Shown: positions 49,925 through 62,301 of the stretch, piece after piece
Layout of the letters: each line of letters starts with the position of its first letter
How positions within the stretch are numbered: position 1 is the first letter of the stretch
Source: Cichorium intybus
Taxonomy: Eukaryota > Streptophyta > Magnoliopsida > Asterales > Asteraceae
Reading direction: 5' to 3'
DNA length: 64,000 nt
Assembly (NCBI GenBank): GCA_023525715.1
Contig: CM042017.1
Coordinates: 80,408,857 to 80,472,856, forward strand
Notes under the pieces: generated by a model
What the model was told of the DNA's origin: nothing
What the model saw: only the letters and a program-made list of their open reading frames with translations
Database searches by the model: none
Translations under genes and position numbers: made by a program

Positions 49925-51478
49925 TGTAACACCCAGTTTCTCAAATTCAGGATTACACTGATAATTCAATCAAAATAACTATCATTAAGGTGTAATCCTC
50001 AAAGATGAGTAACAAGTATGACAAGATACTATCAAAACATAGTTTAAGTACTTATTTACATACAATAAGTTTCATACTAGTTCTAAAAAAAAACCAAGTG
50101 TTTACAAAAGACTTAGTCTAACACAACAAAATAAGTTCATGTTCAAAGTCCATGTCCCATCCAGCTAACCCTCCGTGATGCGTTTCCCACGATCTGTACT
50201 TCCAGAACCTAACACAATTAAAATTAACAAACAATATATGAGCTTTGAAAGCTCTGTGAGTAATTAAAGTTTAACTGAACAACAATTGTCCAACATTTCT
50301 TTCACAACTTTTTCAATAAACCATCTTAATCCTTAATATATACTCATAATGAGGTTCATTATTCCAAACACTCATAATTGGTATTCTCAACCAATTTCAA
50401 AACAACTCAAATCATACTTCTTCTGCAATAAACATCAATACCAACACATAATTCATCTATTAATAACTACTCACCTGTTGTGGAATCGATATGTGGAACT
50501 CCTGCACCTCGTGTATGTTCTTGCCTAGCTTTAGCTGTAGCATAACAACTCACTTTCATTACTCAAGTTAAGAATAATTTCAATCACACCCAATAGTTAT
50601 CAAAATCAAGGAGTTTGTATCATTGAAGCAAGTTACCATCAAAAGATAACAATAATATCACAGTTGTAACCTTCAATTTCATCACTTAAATACATGTAAC
50701 CCTAGGAATACAATATAAACACTTCACTAGCTCGATTTTTATAGTTAGAACTCTTTTATACTAACTATTCCACATAATTTAGCTCTAACTTTAACAAATT
50801 CCAGGTGGCTCATCAAGACCACAAGGAATTACCTCAAATCAAATAACTCAACCATCAAAACAAGGTCAAAATCGAAGAGAATTACCTTTCAAGCTCAAAG
50901 TATCAATCCCTAGCTTCAATTCGAGAAAGATAGGCTCTAAAATCGACTTAGGAGGCTTAGAAATGGTTTTCTAGGGTTTTGAGAGAGACGAAAAGGGTTT
51001 TAACCCCAAATGAATCAAAATCGTATTTTTAAAACAGATCTGTGCGATTACACGGCCCGTGTAAAAATTACACGGCCCGTGTAACTTACGGCATGAAATT
51101 GAAATTTGATCTGCAGAACTACACGACCCGTGTAGATATTACACGACCCGTGCTGCACAAATTACACGACCCGTGTCAACGTTACACGACCCGTGTAACT
51201 CACGGTATGCAATTGAGTTTTAGTCTACAATTTTACACGACCCGTGTCAATACTACACGACCCGTGTAACTCACGGTGTGCTCAAAACATTCACGAGGGA
51301 TTCCTACACGACCCGTGTAACTTTAACACGACCCATGTAACTCCTTTTTAGCATTTTTCAACTTCAAACTTCTACCAAATGGGATTTTTAACTACCAAAC
51401 TCATGCAATAATCTAACTAATCTTTAATTGCACCAAGATTAACTCAAAATCTCTAAATTTTAATAACACGGTATTACA
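49925..51478. mobile_element. solo LTR inside outer pol, TSD TATAA
   Basis: Starts TGTAACACCCAG and ends CGGTATTACA; flanks 49920-49924 and 51479-51483 are both TATAA. 1554 bp, no coding. The ends resemble those of the host chromovirus LTR but the body is different, so it is another gypsy-type family. Removing it restores continuity of the outer protease region. Confidence 0.93.
51048..51345. repeat. ten near-palindromic ACACGACCCGTGT copies in the solo LTR
   Basis: ACACGGCCCGTGT (2 copies) and ACACGACCCGTGT-like (8 copies) arranged mostly in close pairs 6-7 bases apart, the pairs 30-50 bases apart and linked by similar 'acttacggcatgaaattgaa' or 'aactcacggtatgcaattga' spacers. So it is a ~90-bp higher-order repeat. 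Confidence 0.85.
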
Positions 51479-51483
51479 TATAA

Positions 51484-52816
51484 CATATACAGGTATGGTA
51501 TTGAGAGTAAAGATACCTATAACCACATCTGTCTTCTCACGGGCTTCCTCAACAGTCATTTGGAAAGCTCGCGAGGCTACCGGTCTTCCTCGGTTCTTCA
51601 CTTCCTCTTTCTTTCCACCCTGATCCATTCTGGATATATCACTGAAGGCTCCAGATTTCAACTCGGGACAGTTCGGACGAATGTGATCAGTAGCTCCACA
51701 TTGGTAACATCTTCGTTCCGCCCGACACTCCCGTGTAGGATGACCCGTTTTTCCACAATTTCGGCAGCTAACTGACCCAGTATCACTGCGACAACTGCAT
51801 GTGTGTCTTTTTCGGCACTTTTCACACCACTTTCCTTCGTCTTTCTGGCTTTTACCCTTGATCCCGGTTTGTTGCGACTTTTTCTGAGGCGTCCAACTTT
51901 GGTCCTCCGCCTTTCTTTTCGTTTCTATGGCTTTCTTTTCATCATCTTGTCGCTTCAATTCTGTCTCCCTTTCTGTGGCTCGATCCACCACTTGTCGGAA
52001 GGTAGGAAGTTTCAGTGGTTGTACAATTTCTCTGATTCGGGTTGTCAACCCCCAGACATACATATCAATCTTCCTCTTTTCAGTACTGACATGGTGTTCC
52101 GCAAATCTTGCTTTCTCCAGAAAGCTAAGAGTGTATTATTGAACAGATCGGGAACCCTGTTCCATGTGCAGGAATTCATCCTCCAGTTTCTTTATAGCTA
52201 CCTCGGAACAATACTCTTCATTGAATTTAATCTTGAATTGTTCCCAAGACACAGATTGGGTTGGATCAAGATTCAGAGACTTGTAGTAAATTTGCCACCA
52301 ATGTAGTGCACTGCTTGTGAGTTGATTTGTGGCAAATTCTACCTTATCCTCATCCGCACATTTGCTAACCCGAAACACCTTCTCGATATGCATTATCCAC
52401 TCCATAGCTTGGACTGGATTATCTGTCCCAGAAAACTCTTTTGGCTTACAACCAAGGAAAGCTTTGTAAGTACATCCGACTTTCTTTATAGAAGCTTCCC
52501 CGCCTTGAGTTTCTTTTATTGCCCGAGCACGACTTTCTCCCTGGCCTTCATCTTCCGGCTGCCTGTCATGAATACTTTTTGCAGCCTCTTCGCTAGGATT
52601 AGGATTTGCACTCGGGTTGGGATTATTCGTTAACGTAGGCATCATTTGCCTAACCACTTCTTCCACTATTGCCCGAATATCAGGTGGATTTCCTCCCACC
52701 GGTTCCCTTGCTGGTGCTCTTGCTCTTCGTCCCATAGAACCACGTGAACGGGCTGGTCCACTTCTTGAGGTTCCATGCGAATTTGCACCAGTGGGATTAC
52801 TCCTTGTATTTCTCAT
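51484..52816 (-). pseudogene. outer element gag, split by an in-frame stop
   Basis: ATG at 52816 (MRNTRSNPTGANSHGTSRSG). Gag core (YKAFLGCKPKEFSGTDNPVQ, ALHWWQIYYKSL, FNEEYCSEVAIKKLEDEF) runs to a TAA at 52136-52138; the same frame is open again from 52135 leftwards (FLEKARFAEHHVSTEK.., MYVWGLTTRI). Zinc knuckles CRNCGKTGHPTREC and CYQCGATDHIRPNC follow, then the start of protease. So it is one nonsense codon, not a frame change. The frame then runs into the solo LTR at 51479. Confidence 0.9.
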
Positions 52817-52953
52817 ACTTCAAAATTCAGCAAACCGTTAGATTACATATATAATAACAAACTTATATATATCTAACAGTCCATTTGTCTGTTTTTCTCT
52901 CAAGGTTTAAGTCCAGGAATCTAATCTAAGACACCTAGTTCACTTAAACCACG

Positions 52954-52965
52954 TCTCTGATACCA
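52954..52965 (-). other. primer-binding site (tRNA-iMet) of outer chromovirus
   Basis: Minus strand TGGTATCAGAGA, 11 of 12 bases matching initiator Met tRNA, 3 bases inside the 5' LTR. Confidence 0.85.
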
Positions 52966-52968
52966 ACT

Positions 52969-54818
52969 TGTAACACCCGACTTATTAACAAAAACACCCC
53001 AAAAATTTTTCATTTTTTCAAACCAAATATTTTACAAACAAACCATAAGTAGGGGTATTAGTTAATACAATACGAGTACAAGCGTATCACGAAGTACAAT
53101 ACATAAAATATTATACATTCTTCAAGTCGGGATGTCACTTTAAATCCTAAGTCCTCAGTCACGGACTTTATCTTTTCCCTTGGCAGGATCTCGCTCACCT
53201 GCAGGGACATATCAAATAAACCGTGAGCTATAAAGCCCAATGAGTAATCAAATCAAATATAACATGTATAAGAATAAAATTCTCTATACAAAATCAAATA
53301 GGCATTCTCATGCAACATAAAATCATATATGGCTCACGGGTTTATCCCGCTTTTGCCTAGACTCACGGCTCCGTTCTTGTCATCTCGATGACTCACGGCT
53401 TACCCGGTATTGTCTTATATAAGTTTGACTCACAGCTCCGTTCTTGTCTATTATAAACTCACGGCTTATCTGGTATTATCATATCATTCATTTTTATTGA
53501 CTCACAGCTCCGTTCTTGTCTATTATAGACTGACGGCTTATCTGGTATTGTCATATTTCAAATCATATAATCTGTCATTTTCGTCCCCAAAACAATTTCC
53601 ATCTGCAGCTGCTCATTTAATATCTATCACATCAGATAACAGTGAGATTACTCACCTGAAGGTTTGCTACCGTTAGCTATCGTTGTTTCTTGCCTTCCAA
53701 TGTAATCCGTAAGGCTTTGTCCCGTACCTATAATTCCATTTATTTTTAAAATGATTATAGGTTAACAACCATTCTAATTGACTCTAATGCAATAGAGTTC
53801 AATACAATATCATTATAAACAATGCCTAGATAATAAACTTTCCATTTACTATCTTTTTATGAATTTTACTATTCACCGAGGCATTCGAATCGATCTACAG
53901 TGCCCTCGAGGGGTCGAAAACTCAATATAAAAATTTTCCTAAACTTTTCAGACCATAACGAGCCTACGATTCAAGTTTGAGCTAAATCGGACAAGCGAAA
54001 CAAAAGATAGCATTTCTGACTCCCTGCCTTGGAGGCGCACTGGAAGGGGGCGCACTGCGCCTAGCGCCAGTGCAGGTCTCCTGTCCAGTCGCGAATTGTG
54101 CACTGTAGCTTGCAGTTTTGGTCTATAAGTTCTTAATGCTGTTCTTAACCGTTTGGGGTTTATTCCTAGGCTAAAACCTTACATTTTAACAAGGTTTTCA
54201 ACCCTCAAAACCCACTCAATCAATCAAAGGAAGGATTAGGGTTCTTAGTTCCAAAAACCCCAAAACTTCAAATTCATCAATTTCAATGGTTTCAATGTCA
54301 AGTTCTTATCTAATGAGCATGTATAAGTGCAGGAATCATATACAAACTACATAGACTTCACTGAAATTGCCAATTTCAGTTTACCTACAAAAATCCACCA
54401 AGAACAAATCAAGCTAGAACTTGAAATACTTACTTCCAAAGCTTCCAAACCTTCAATTCCAATGCAATAATCCGATTTCTAGCTTTATATCATCAAAATT
54501 ATTCCAATTTCTGCAATATCCACAAAACGAAAACCCTCCCGTAGCTCTCAAAATCTGCACAAATGGGAGAAGCTTCCATCCTTTTATACCTCCAGAAATT
54601 TCAGTTTAGTCCTTGGAGTTGTATTTATTGAACTTTTGCCACAATTAACAATATTTATGACAAAAATCATATTTTATAACATTTTAAGTCCACAACTCAA
54701 AATATTATTACAAGGCAAATCCTTTTCTGTCCAAAAGACCAAATTACCCTTCTAAGGTAAAATGACCAATTTGCCCTTTTTATTATAATTACATAATAAA
54801 ACATGTTTTGGCGTTACA
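52969..54818 (-). repeat. 5' LTR of outer chromovirus (1850 bp)
   Basis: Partner of 33675-35530. Same tandem units at about 53358-53550. Confidence 0.93.
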
Positions 54819-55019
54819 TATACTAGCAAGAGCTCCGTGCTTTGCACGGTTTTTTTTTTGGCGGTTCGGGTTTCTTTTGTTGTTATTGTCGTGGGAAGAT
54901 ATTATCTTGTTATATGTTTGTGTAAGTATTATCAAGCATTTTGATTTTTTGTTTAAACATTATGGGAGTATTGGATCACATTTTATTATGAACAAACTAC
55001 CATACTTACTACGTCTTCA

Positions 55020-55170
55020 TCAGGGATTTAGTTGGATGAGGAGACCTGTGCGGGGATAGCTTCCTCTTCGTGATCTTCGTAGATGATAGCTTTAAGTTTC
55101 TTCTGGTGCTCCTGGATTTCATCTTTTAACATCTTATCCACATCCTGCAAAACCTCTAGGATTCTTATCC
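55020..55170 (-). pseudogene. unidentified captured exon
   Basis: Minus frame VDKMLKDEIQEHQKKLKAII YEDHEEEAIPAQVSSSN ends in a stop at 55028-55030. It looks like a charged helical C-terminus of a real protein, but I cannot name it. Confidence 0.4.
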
Positions 55171-55465
55171 ACATACAGGCGGTTTTTGGTGTTAAATTAC
55201 AAGAAAATAATAAAAAGAAGAAATTAGCAGTTTTAATTTGAACAAATATAGAACAATTCGCGGGAAAATGTGTCACTAACCTGATTTTTTGAGACTGATA
55301 AACTTTTGGAATTCTGTGTTGGGTTTCTCTCGGAGGGCATTTCTTCTCTTGTCTCGTAATTTGGTACCCAAAAAGAGTAAATAACTTGTTATTTTTCAAC
55401 CTTCAAAATGAATAAAAAGTAGAAAATGGAGAATAATGAAAATTACTTACATGAGGAAGGTCATA

Positions 55466-55833
<368 letters not shown>

Positions 55834-55850
55834 TGAGGAAGGTCATATAT

Positions 55851-56578
55851 GGCGTTCAGATCCGGCGTCACCGAGGTACAACTCCTTCTCAAATTCAACT
55901 TTAACACCGACACAACTGTCAACTTCTTCCTAGATTATCCAACCAACGAAATTCAGATACTGAAAGTAGAAAGAAAGAAGAGTGAAATTAAAGGTATTTG
56001 AAAAAATATTCACCTCGAAACTAAGGCAAAACGTTGTTTAAGAACCAAAAGCTCGAATTTATAGCCGTTGTCCCTGCCGTTCTGCTTGTGAGAAAAACCG
56101 ACACAAATGTCACATAGTCAAGGATAAAGATTATAATTTACCCAAAATTACTATTTTGGGAAAAAATTTCAAAAATTAGGTATAGTCAGGGACCAAAAAA
56201 CGTCACTTTATTTGGAACCGTGACGAAAAACGTTATCAGAAACTCCAAGAAGGAACACATTTGCAAGTGAACTTATTGGGACTGAAATTGAAAAAATCAG
56301 CGTTACTTGAGGACAAAAATTATGATTAACCAAAATTACTATATTTTTTGGACCAAATTTGCTAAAATTAGGTATAGTCAGGACCAAAAAAAAAGCCATT
56401 TTACTTGGAACCATGACAAAAAAAGGTTAATAAGAACCTCAAATAAGGACCAAATTTGTAAGAGAACCTTTTGGGGCTGAAACTGAAAAAATAAGCTATA
56501 AGCAGCGACCAAAAATGTGATTTACTCCATGTAAAATGACTTTTTTAAAGTTAAACCAAATCCAAAGACAAATAGTAC
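55851..56578 (-). other. Helitron interior, intron-like
   Basis: Contains three imperfect copies of a 'ggaccaaaaa.. gtcactttacttggaaccgtgac' unit at 56150-56520. No coding. Confidence 0.4.
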
Positions 56579-56923
56579 CTATTGGCACATTTGAAGCAAG
56601 ATTTGATACAACAACTATAACAACGGCAAGAATAGCTACACCACTAATATGATCAATTTGTGCATGCTGCTCCATAAAGTCCCATACTGCAATTGGGATT
56701 CCAGTCCTCTTAAACCCATCAACCGACACAAACATTCCACAAAAGAATACCAATAATGAATAAGAAACCTGTGTCATCAAATCACTGCAGCCATTAGTTT
56801 TACTTTTCTCTTAATCAATGTAAAATGAAAAGTGAAAAAAAAATTATTGTGTCTGTATGTAATGTATTAAGCCATGTTTTTTTTTACTTAACCCATTAAG
56901 TCATTATGTTGAAATTAAGTCAA

Positions 56924-56954
<31 letters not shown>

Positions 56955-57300
56955 TCCCTTATGTGTACCTTCTCTAAGCATGACCTTGCGTCCTTGAAAT
57001 CAAGAATCACAAGAGCCAAAGCAGCTGTAATTGCAGTCGATGACATGTTCAATCCCATTAGAAAGGAAACCAACATTCCGACCGTAATAACATAAACCCC
57101 CGTTTTCCATAATATCTTCTTCCATTTTGAAAACTTTTGTTCGCTTACCTCCAAACCCAAATCGGAACCGGCATTCCCAATTCCGTTCGTCGACGAAACC
57201 CTCGAAAGAACTCTTTCGTCCTTTCCGTTATCTGTCGGGGTGAGGATTCGTCGATACAGAGAACAAATTCGTCTCAAATACATTTGATCTCAGCTCCGCC
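56579..57300 (-). pseudogene. Lsi2-like (silicon/arsenite efflux transporter family) fragment, two exons
   Basis: Exon ~57300-56969 (SEQKFSKWKKILWKTGVYVI .. MGLNMSSTAITAALALVILD FKDARSCLEK) ends at a GTACAC donor; exon 56768-56579 (VSYSLLVFFCGMFVSVDGFK RTGIPIAVWDFMEQHAQIDH .. SNLASNVP) ends at GTACTATT. This matches the middle of plant Lsi2-type transporters (ArsB/NhaD family), which export silicic acid or arsenite across the plasma membrane; hydrophobic helices are visible. The N- and C-terminal thirds are missing. It directly follows the WNK fragment on the same strand, joined near 57325-57290. A captured fragment. Confidence 0.88.
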
Positions 57301-57324
57301 TCTCACCAATACCAAATATTTAGC

Positions 57325-58569
57325 ACATTCACAATACGGATATTCAAATGTTACTAATTCAAGTAAGCACGTTCCAAATGCGTATATATCTACAAGTTCA
57401 TTGTATTTTTCTTCATAAAGCTCTGGTGCCATGAACTCAGGAGTACCTAAAAGATACAAAAATATTTAGAAAGAAGAAAATATAATATATATGTTCACAA
57501 GAAAAAAAAAGGTGTGGAGTTACCAATGACACTGTGAGCAGATCGAGCCTGGCGAAGAATGGCTGCAAGTCCAAGATCCCCAATTTCTCCTTGATTTCCA
57601 TTGGCAAAAATGCTATCACATTTAAGATCACAATGTATAACAGGAGGGTCATGACTGTGAAGATATAAAAGTCCTTCCAATATTTGTTTACACCATTTCT
57701 TTAATGCTCTAAGATCTACATGCTTATGTTTCTTGTGATACCTATAAAGATTTCAAAACTAAAAAATGACAAAAGAAGGAGATACATAGATAGCTGGAAA
57801 GAATTTAAACATACTGTCTTAATGTTCCAGATGTGAAGATCTCAGCAATGAAGTTGATGTGTTCGTGTGTTGTATCAACCCATGAATTGTAGAATTTGAT
57901 GACGTTTTTGTGCTTGAGAGTTTTAAATAAATGAACTTCTGAGTATAGGCGCTCTACCTCCTCAGGGTTTCTTAGGAAATCAGAAACCCTAATTTGATTC
58001 CAAGCTACTTCGATTCCTTCCAGCTCATCAAATGCTTTGTATCTAAATTTCCGATATTCATCAAGGAATCAAACATAATTAGAGTAAACAGTAGCATTCT
58101 TATATTATTCTGCCCAATAATTGAATCCGTCCGGTTCCAAAAAACAGAGCTACAGTTTGACTTTCAATGTCAGACCTAGTAATTTCAATTAAAAATTTGA
58201 CATTGTCATATGACAAAGTTCGTAGTTGATTCAAAGTTCATATCATATATGAAGGTGAAACATAAACCAGTCGGCATATAATGTCAAAGGAAGCTTTTTC
58301 TTAACTTTATGATTCTTATAGAATGGAGTATTAAACAACAATGCAGAAGAAGGATACACTCTTTTGAAAGCCCCCTTTCCCAGCACTTCTTTATACTGCA
58401 AATTGTCTCAATATGACCATGGGATTAGATACAAATCATAATTTAACAGCTATTACTCAAATCAACATATAAGATTGACAAATTTAAACCTACTTACTCG
58501 ACCATAACGACCGGAGGGATCGACCTCAACGAACTCAGTATCGGAATCGTCAGGTTCATGGTCCGACAT
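57325..58569 (-). pseudogene. WNK kinase gene 5' part, five exons with intact splice phases
   Basis: Exons 58569-58498 (MSDHEPDDSDTEFVEVDPSG RYGR), 58395-58358 (YKEVLGKGAFKRV), 58042-57815 (YKAFDELEGIEVAWNQIRVS .. NVIKFYNSWVDTTHEHINFI), 57741-57524 (LLYLHSHDPPVIHCDLKCDS) and 57446-~57325 (GTPEFMAPELYEEKYNELVD .. EYPYCEC) splice in frame to about 226 residues. The glycine-loop Lys of WNKs (instead of the usual subdomain II Lys) and the WNK-specific IEVAWNQ are present. The catalytic HRD reads HCD and the DLKCDN Asn is Ser; two residues before GDLGL are missing. So it is a kinase-dead N-terminal piece. After YPYCEC similarity stops and the reading goes into a short tail with a stop, then the Lsi2-like segment. 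WNK kinases act in flowering, ion and stress signalling. Confidence 0.9.
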
Positions 58570-59320
58570 CGACGATTCCAATGGCGTTTCTGTATGTTTT
58601 TCCTTCGTAAAACCCTAACTCTTTGCGAACAGAAAACAATTAAAATGAAATCGAATCCAGTCGAATCCGTGAAATCGAAGCGGCGATCGATTGAGACGAC
58701 GTGAATTCGACTCAGTGGCAGTGTAATCGAGAAATCGAAGCAGCGATCGGTGGAGATGAGGGTGAAATCGAAGCAGCGATCGGTGGAGAAGAGGGTGCAA
58801 CCAGAAGAGAAGGAAGTGAAGAGAGTGAAGCGGTGGAGTGAATGAAAGAACAAAAGAAGAAATAAGAAAGAAACAAACTGGAAACCTAACCTTCACACAG
58901 CGCAGATGAAATAAAACACCAAACCACCCACATGCAAAGAAGAAGAAGAAGCAGCGCCGATAGAAGAAGCCACAACCGACGGAAATTCACCAAAGATATA
59001 CGGGAAGAAAAGGAACTACGAACAAAGGACGAAACGGCAAACATCGAAGGAAAAAGCCTCCTGGAAGAACATGTGTTATCAGGGAAAAAGGAAAATCCGG
59101 GAAGAACCGGATACCCGCGTTTAAACCCGACTTGCAAAACCCAAAAAAAAAAAAACAAAAGTAACAAAATTAACACAAACCCGGTAACATGGTGTAATAG
59201 GGGCAAAAGCAACTCAATTTAATATATAGAATAATATTCAGTGTTGACGTTTCTTAATTTTTTTCTTTAATTATTTTAACTTTACTTGTAACTTTTATAC
59301 GGATGTTTGCATATTATAAG
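58570..59320 (-). other. 5' flank of the WNK fragment, Helitron 5' region
   Basis: 58570-58850 is GAAATCGAAGCAGCGATCGG-repeat rich (three copies) and probably the original 5' UTR/promoter. Frames on both strands at 58886-59222 have no motif. Helitron 5' end tentatively at 59230. Confidence 0.35.
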
Positions 59321-60938
59321 CAGACAAAATTACAGTTTTGGTCCCTGTGGTTTACCAAATCTTTTATATTAAGACCAAGTATTGAAATTTTACAGTTATG
59401 GTCACCAAAGTTTTCGAAACGGTACAAATCAGTCTCTGGCATATAAAAAGACTGAAATATCATTTCTATTTTCTTTTTCTATTTTCTTTTAATATATTAT
59501 TTATTAAATCAATTTTTAAAAAAAAAAAAATAAACTCACCCACCTCCACCCCACCCCACTACCACCTCCCCCTCCCCGTTCACAATATCGTCGGAATATT
59601 CACAACAACAGCAGCAACACCATGAAGGCCAGCAATCGCAGGTCTCTTCTTAATTTACTAATAATTACAACAAAATAAGTAAATTAAGAAGAATATTTAC
59701 TCTTAAGCACCATAAATTTGACTAATTTTTTTAGCTTGCCTTTGTTAATCCTGTAACAATGCAGTCCCAAACAGAAGAAGGAACAAGACGAACCATTGCT
59801 GCTCGTTAAAGCAACCTCTGTATGATGATCAAGATCATCATCGTCATCAAAGTGATAGTATCGACATCATCGCAGCAATTGCTATCGTAAATATCCATTT
59901 GTATGAAAAGTATAACTTTAACAACGACCAAGTCGAATTTCGTGCACAATGGGAGAATTGAGAGCTTGGTATGGAATCAAGAACCCATCAAGATTTAAGG
60001 AAATTTGTTGCTTCTGTTTTACTCTCGTGATTTGATTGTTGATGGACAAGTTATGTGGGAAACACTTGGAGCAGCAACAAACAGAAAGAAAACGGGATGA
60101 AGTTCTTTCGACAGAGTTTCATTGGTCGGAAGTCTCTGATACAGAGTCACGAACAACACCGTGTAGTGAGCCATTCGACGGCAAAGAAGAAGATTGGACC
60201 TTCTTTTAACCCCATCGATGCACCAAACAATGCTCCGACGAAGTTTCCAACCACTGAATACTTCATCTTCCCTATAAATCGCGCCTTCTTCCTCCTTACA
60301 ACAGTTTTCCATTCAAAACCCCATCTATGGCCGTCGATGTTTGCTCCGTTTCCGAAGTTTCCATAATCCCTAGATCTCCTTCTCCCATGATCTCGATGAC
60401 CCATCATCTGAAATCAACTCTATTCAATCTTATCCCAACAGATGAGACCAATTCCTTCTATCTCCCTCTTTCGATTTTAGCTTCTGTACCACCTCCAATC
60501 TCACACCAACCGACGAACTCTTTAGTAATGGAAAAATCCTCCTTACCCAAAACAAAAAACCCACCTCCCAGTTCCTAAATTGGAAATTTCACCTTCAATT
60601 GCGGATATCCAAAAGAAACGACTCATGGAATTCATATTTCACAACGAAGAACAAGACAATCGAGGGGGTGTACGATGTGTGTGAGAGAGATAGAGAGAGT
60701 GTGTGTGTGTGAGAGAGTGGGGGTAGGGTGGGGGTGGGGGTATTTTTTATTAATAAAGTAATTAAGTAATTTAAAGAAAAAGAAAAAAATTAAAAAACGT
60801 ATTTTAGTCTTTTTACCTGACCAAGTGACCGATTTGTAGCATTTTACAAACCTTAGAAACCACCAACATGATTTTCCAATAATTGGTTCTAATGTAAAAG
60901 ATTTGATAAATCACAGGGACCAAAACTATAATTTTGTG
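59321..60938. mobile_element. 1.6-kb element with ~145-bp terminal inverted repeats
   Basis: Left (59325 on) AAATTACAGTTTTGGTCCCT GTGGTTTACCAAATC.. and right, inverted, AAATTATAGTTTTGGTCCCT GTGATTTATCAAATC.. remain alignable for about 145 bases to '(t/a)aaaaagact(g/a)aaata'. Flanks 59314-59320 and 60939-60945 are both TTATAAG, a possible 7-bp target duplication. Long TIRs and the lack of transposase suggest a non-autonomous MULE. The interior (59560-60720) has CT-rich, exon-like frames on both strands (for example MAVDVCSVSEVSIIPRSPSP) that I cannot assign; it may hold captured host DNA. A GTGTGTGAGAGA run lies at 60675-60720. Confidence 0.7.
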
Positions 60939-60945
60939 TTATAAG

Positions 60946-62130
60946 TATGTGTTTTTTTGCAATTTGATATTCTTATTTAATTGTTTTACATAATGATAAC
61001 TTAAGTCAATCACATCTCAATCAAGTGGGTTTTGGTAGGAAAGTAGGGACGAAAAGTTAATGTATAAATAAAAGAGAAAATATATTTATTCCTATTTATA
61101 TTTCTATTCATATTATTTTATCACATGTTTTTAAATATTATTAATTTTATTAAATATAACAATTGTCACAATTTAACATAGGTAGGAATGTGAATAATAA
61201 GAAAGGTAGAAAACAATACAATTACTTTCAAAAAAAAGTCAAGCTTTTCAAATGTTACTGTCAATTTCACTTTATATCTTATTTTCAGTTTTGATCCTTT
61301 AACTTGCATTCAATTTAAATTTTGTCTTAAGTTTCTTAATATTACTATCAATAGACATTATTTTTCAATATATTAATTTTATTTAATATAAACATATAAT
61401 AAATATAACAACTAGATTGCCCGATATACAATATATATTTTTCTAAATATTACATGTTTTCGAAATGAAGTTATTCATAACAAATATGTGTCTGTCGTTC
61501 CATTCACGGAAGCATTTTCTACGGTCTCTCATGAGACAAGAAACAAATATGTGTCTGCCACTTTTTTTGAATATGGCATATTTTTAAAGAAAAAAATTAT
61601 TGTCGTGATTGCTTATAATATACTTTTGTTATAAAGGTAAATTATATCATCCTATAAATTGTGTAATCTTTAAAATATAACATGTTTTTTAGAAATGTTT
61701 TCAAATAGGGGGTGGTGTTTGCCCCGGCAACACCCATTCACATAGGATGTTGACGGCAAAGCATCTTCCACACCGCATAGTCTAACAAGTATGGTATACT
61801 CTTTTATTTTCTAAGCAAACAAGGTTTATCGACATGTTTTTCACTGTGGCTTGGTCCACAAGACATCTCATATCATGTAGTTATTATCATCGTCAACGTT
61901 TACGGTGGACATTATATAAAGGTTGATTACAATGATCGTATCTAGTGCCTACTATTTTGCAACTTTGGCGTCACCATAGATCATACCGTTCTGGTGGATG
62001 GGAGACCCAATATAATGCTTAACTAAACGCCCATATCCCTCCAAATACACCGCACAATAATATTAATATCCCAATAGTTGATTTATCAGATAATTAATAA
62101 AACATGTTCATACTTTATTACATATGGTTC
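60946..62130. other. AT-rich intergenic DNA
   Basis: No coding or element structure that I can see; one moderately GC-rich stretch at 61700-62050 has no open frame. Confidence 0.4.
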
Positions 62131-62133
62131 TTC

Positions 62134-62301
62134 ATAGTAGAAGACTTTTCTACAAATATGTTTTTGCGTTATTGTATAAGACTTTAATTTTATTATTTTT
62201 TTTTATTTTAATTCTATATAGTAGAAGACTTTTCTACAAATACGTTTTTGCCTTATTGTATAAGACTTTAATTTTATTATTTTTTTTGTATTTTAATTCT
62301 A
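62134..62301. repeat. 84-bp tandem duplication
   Basis: Two near-identical copies (ATAGTAGAAGACTTTTCTAC.. CTTTAATTTTATTATTTTT) starting at 62134 and 62218. Confidence 0.9.

Larger units (their letters stand above)
33675..54818 (-). mobile_element. outer Ty3/gypsy chromovirus, interrupted by two later elements; TSD TATAC
   Basis: Two LTRs (33675-35530 and 52969-54818) share the same ends (TGTAACACCC...GCGTTACA); the bases 33670-33674 and 54819-54823 are both TATAC. Coding runs on the minus strand in the order gag, protease, RT, RNase H, integrase, chromodomain. A chromodomain after integrase makes it a chromovirus, Tekay/Del-like by overall similarity. It is interrupted at 38289-49376 by a full-length relative and at 49925-51478 by a solo LTR. 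Own length without inserts is about 8.5 kb. Several stops and frameshifts: not autonomous. Confidence 0.93.

Noticed and set aside
51048..51345. CRISPR-like array of short palindromic repeats
   Set aside because: Repeats are 13 bp with irregular, non-unique spacers inside a plant LTR flanked by a TSD; no CRISPR context in a nuclear plant genome.
57325..58569. Functional WNK kinase gene
   Set aside because: Stops after the activation segment, lacks the C-lobe, and the HRD and Mg-binding residues are changed.
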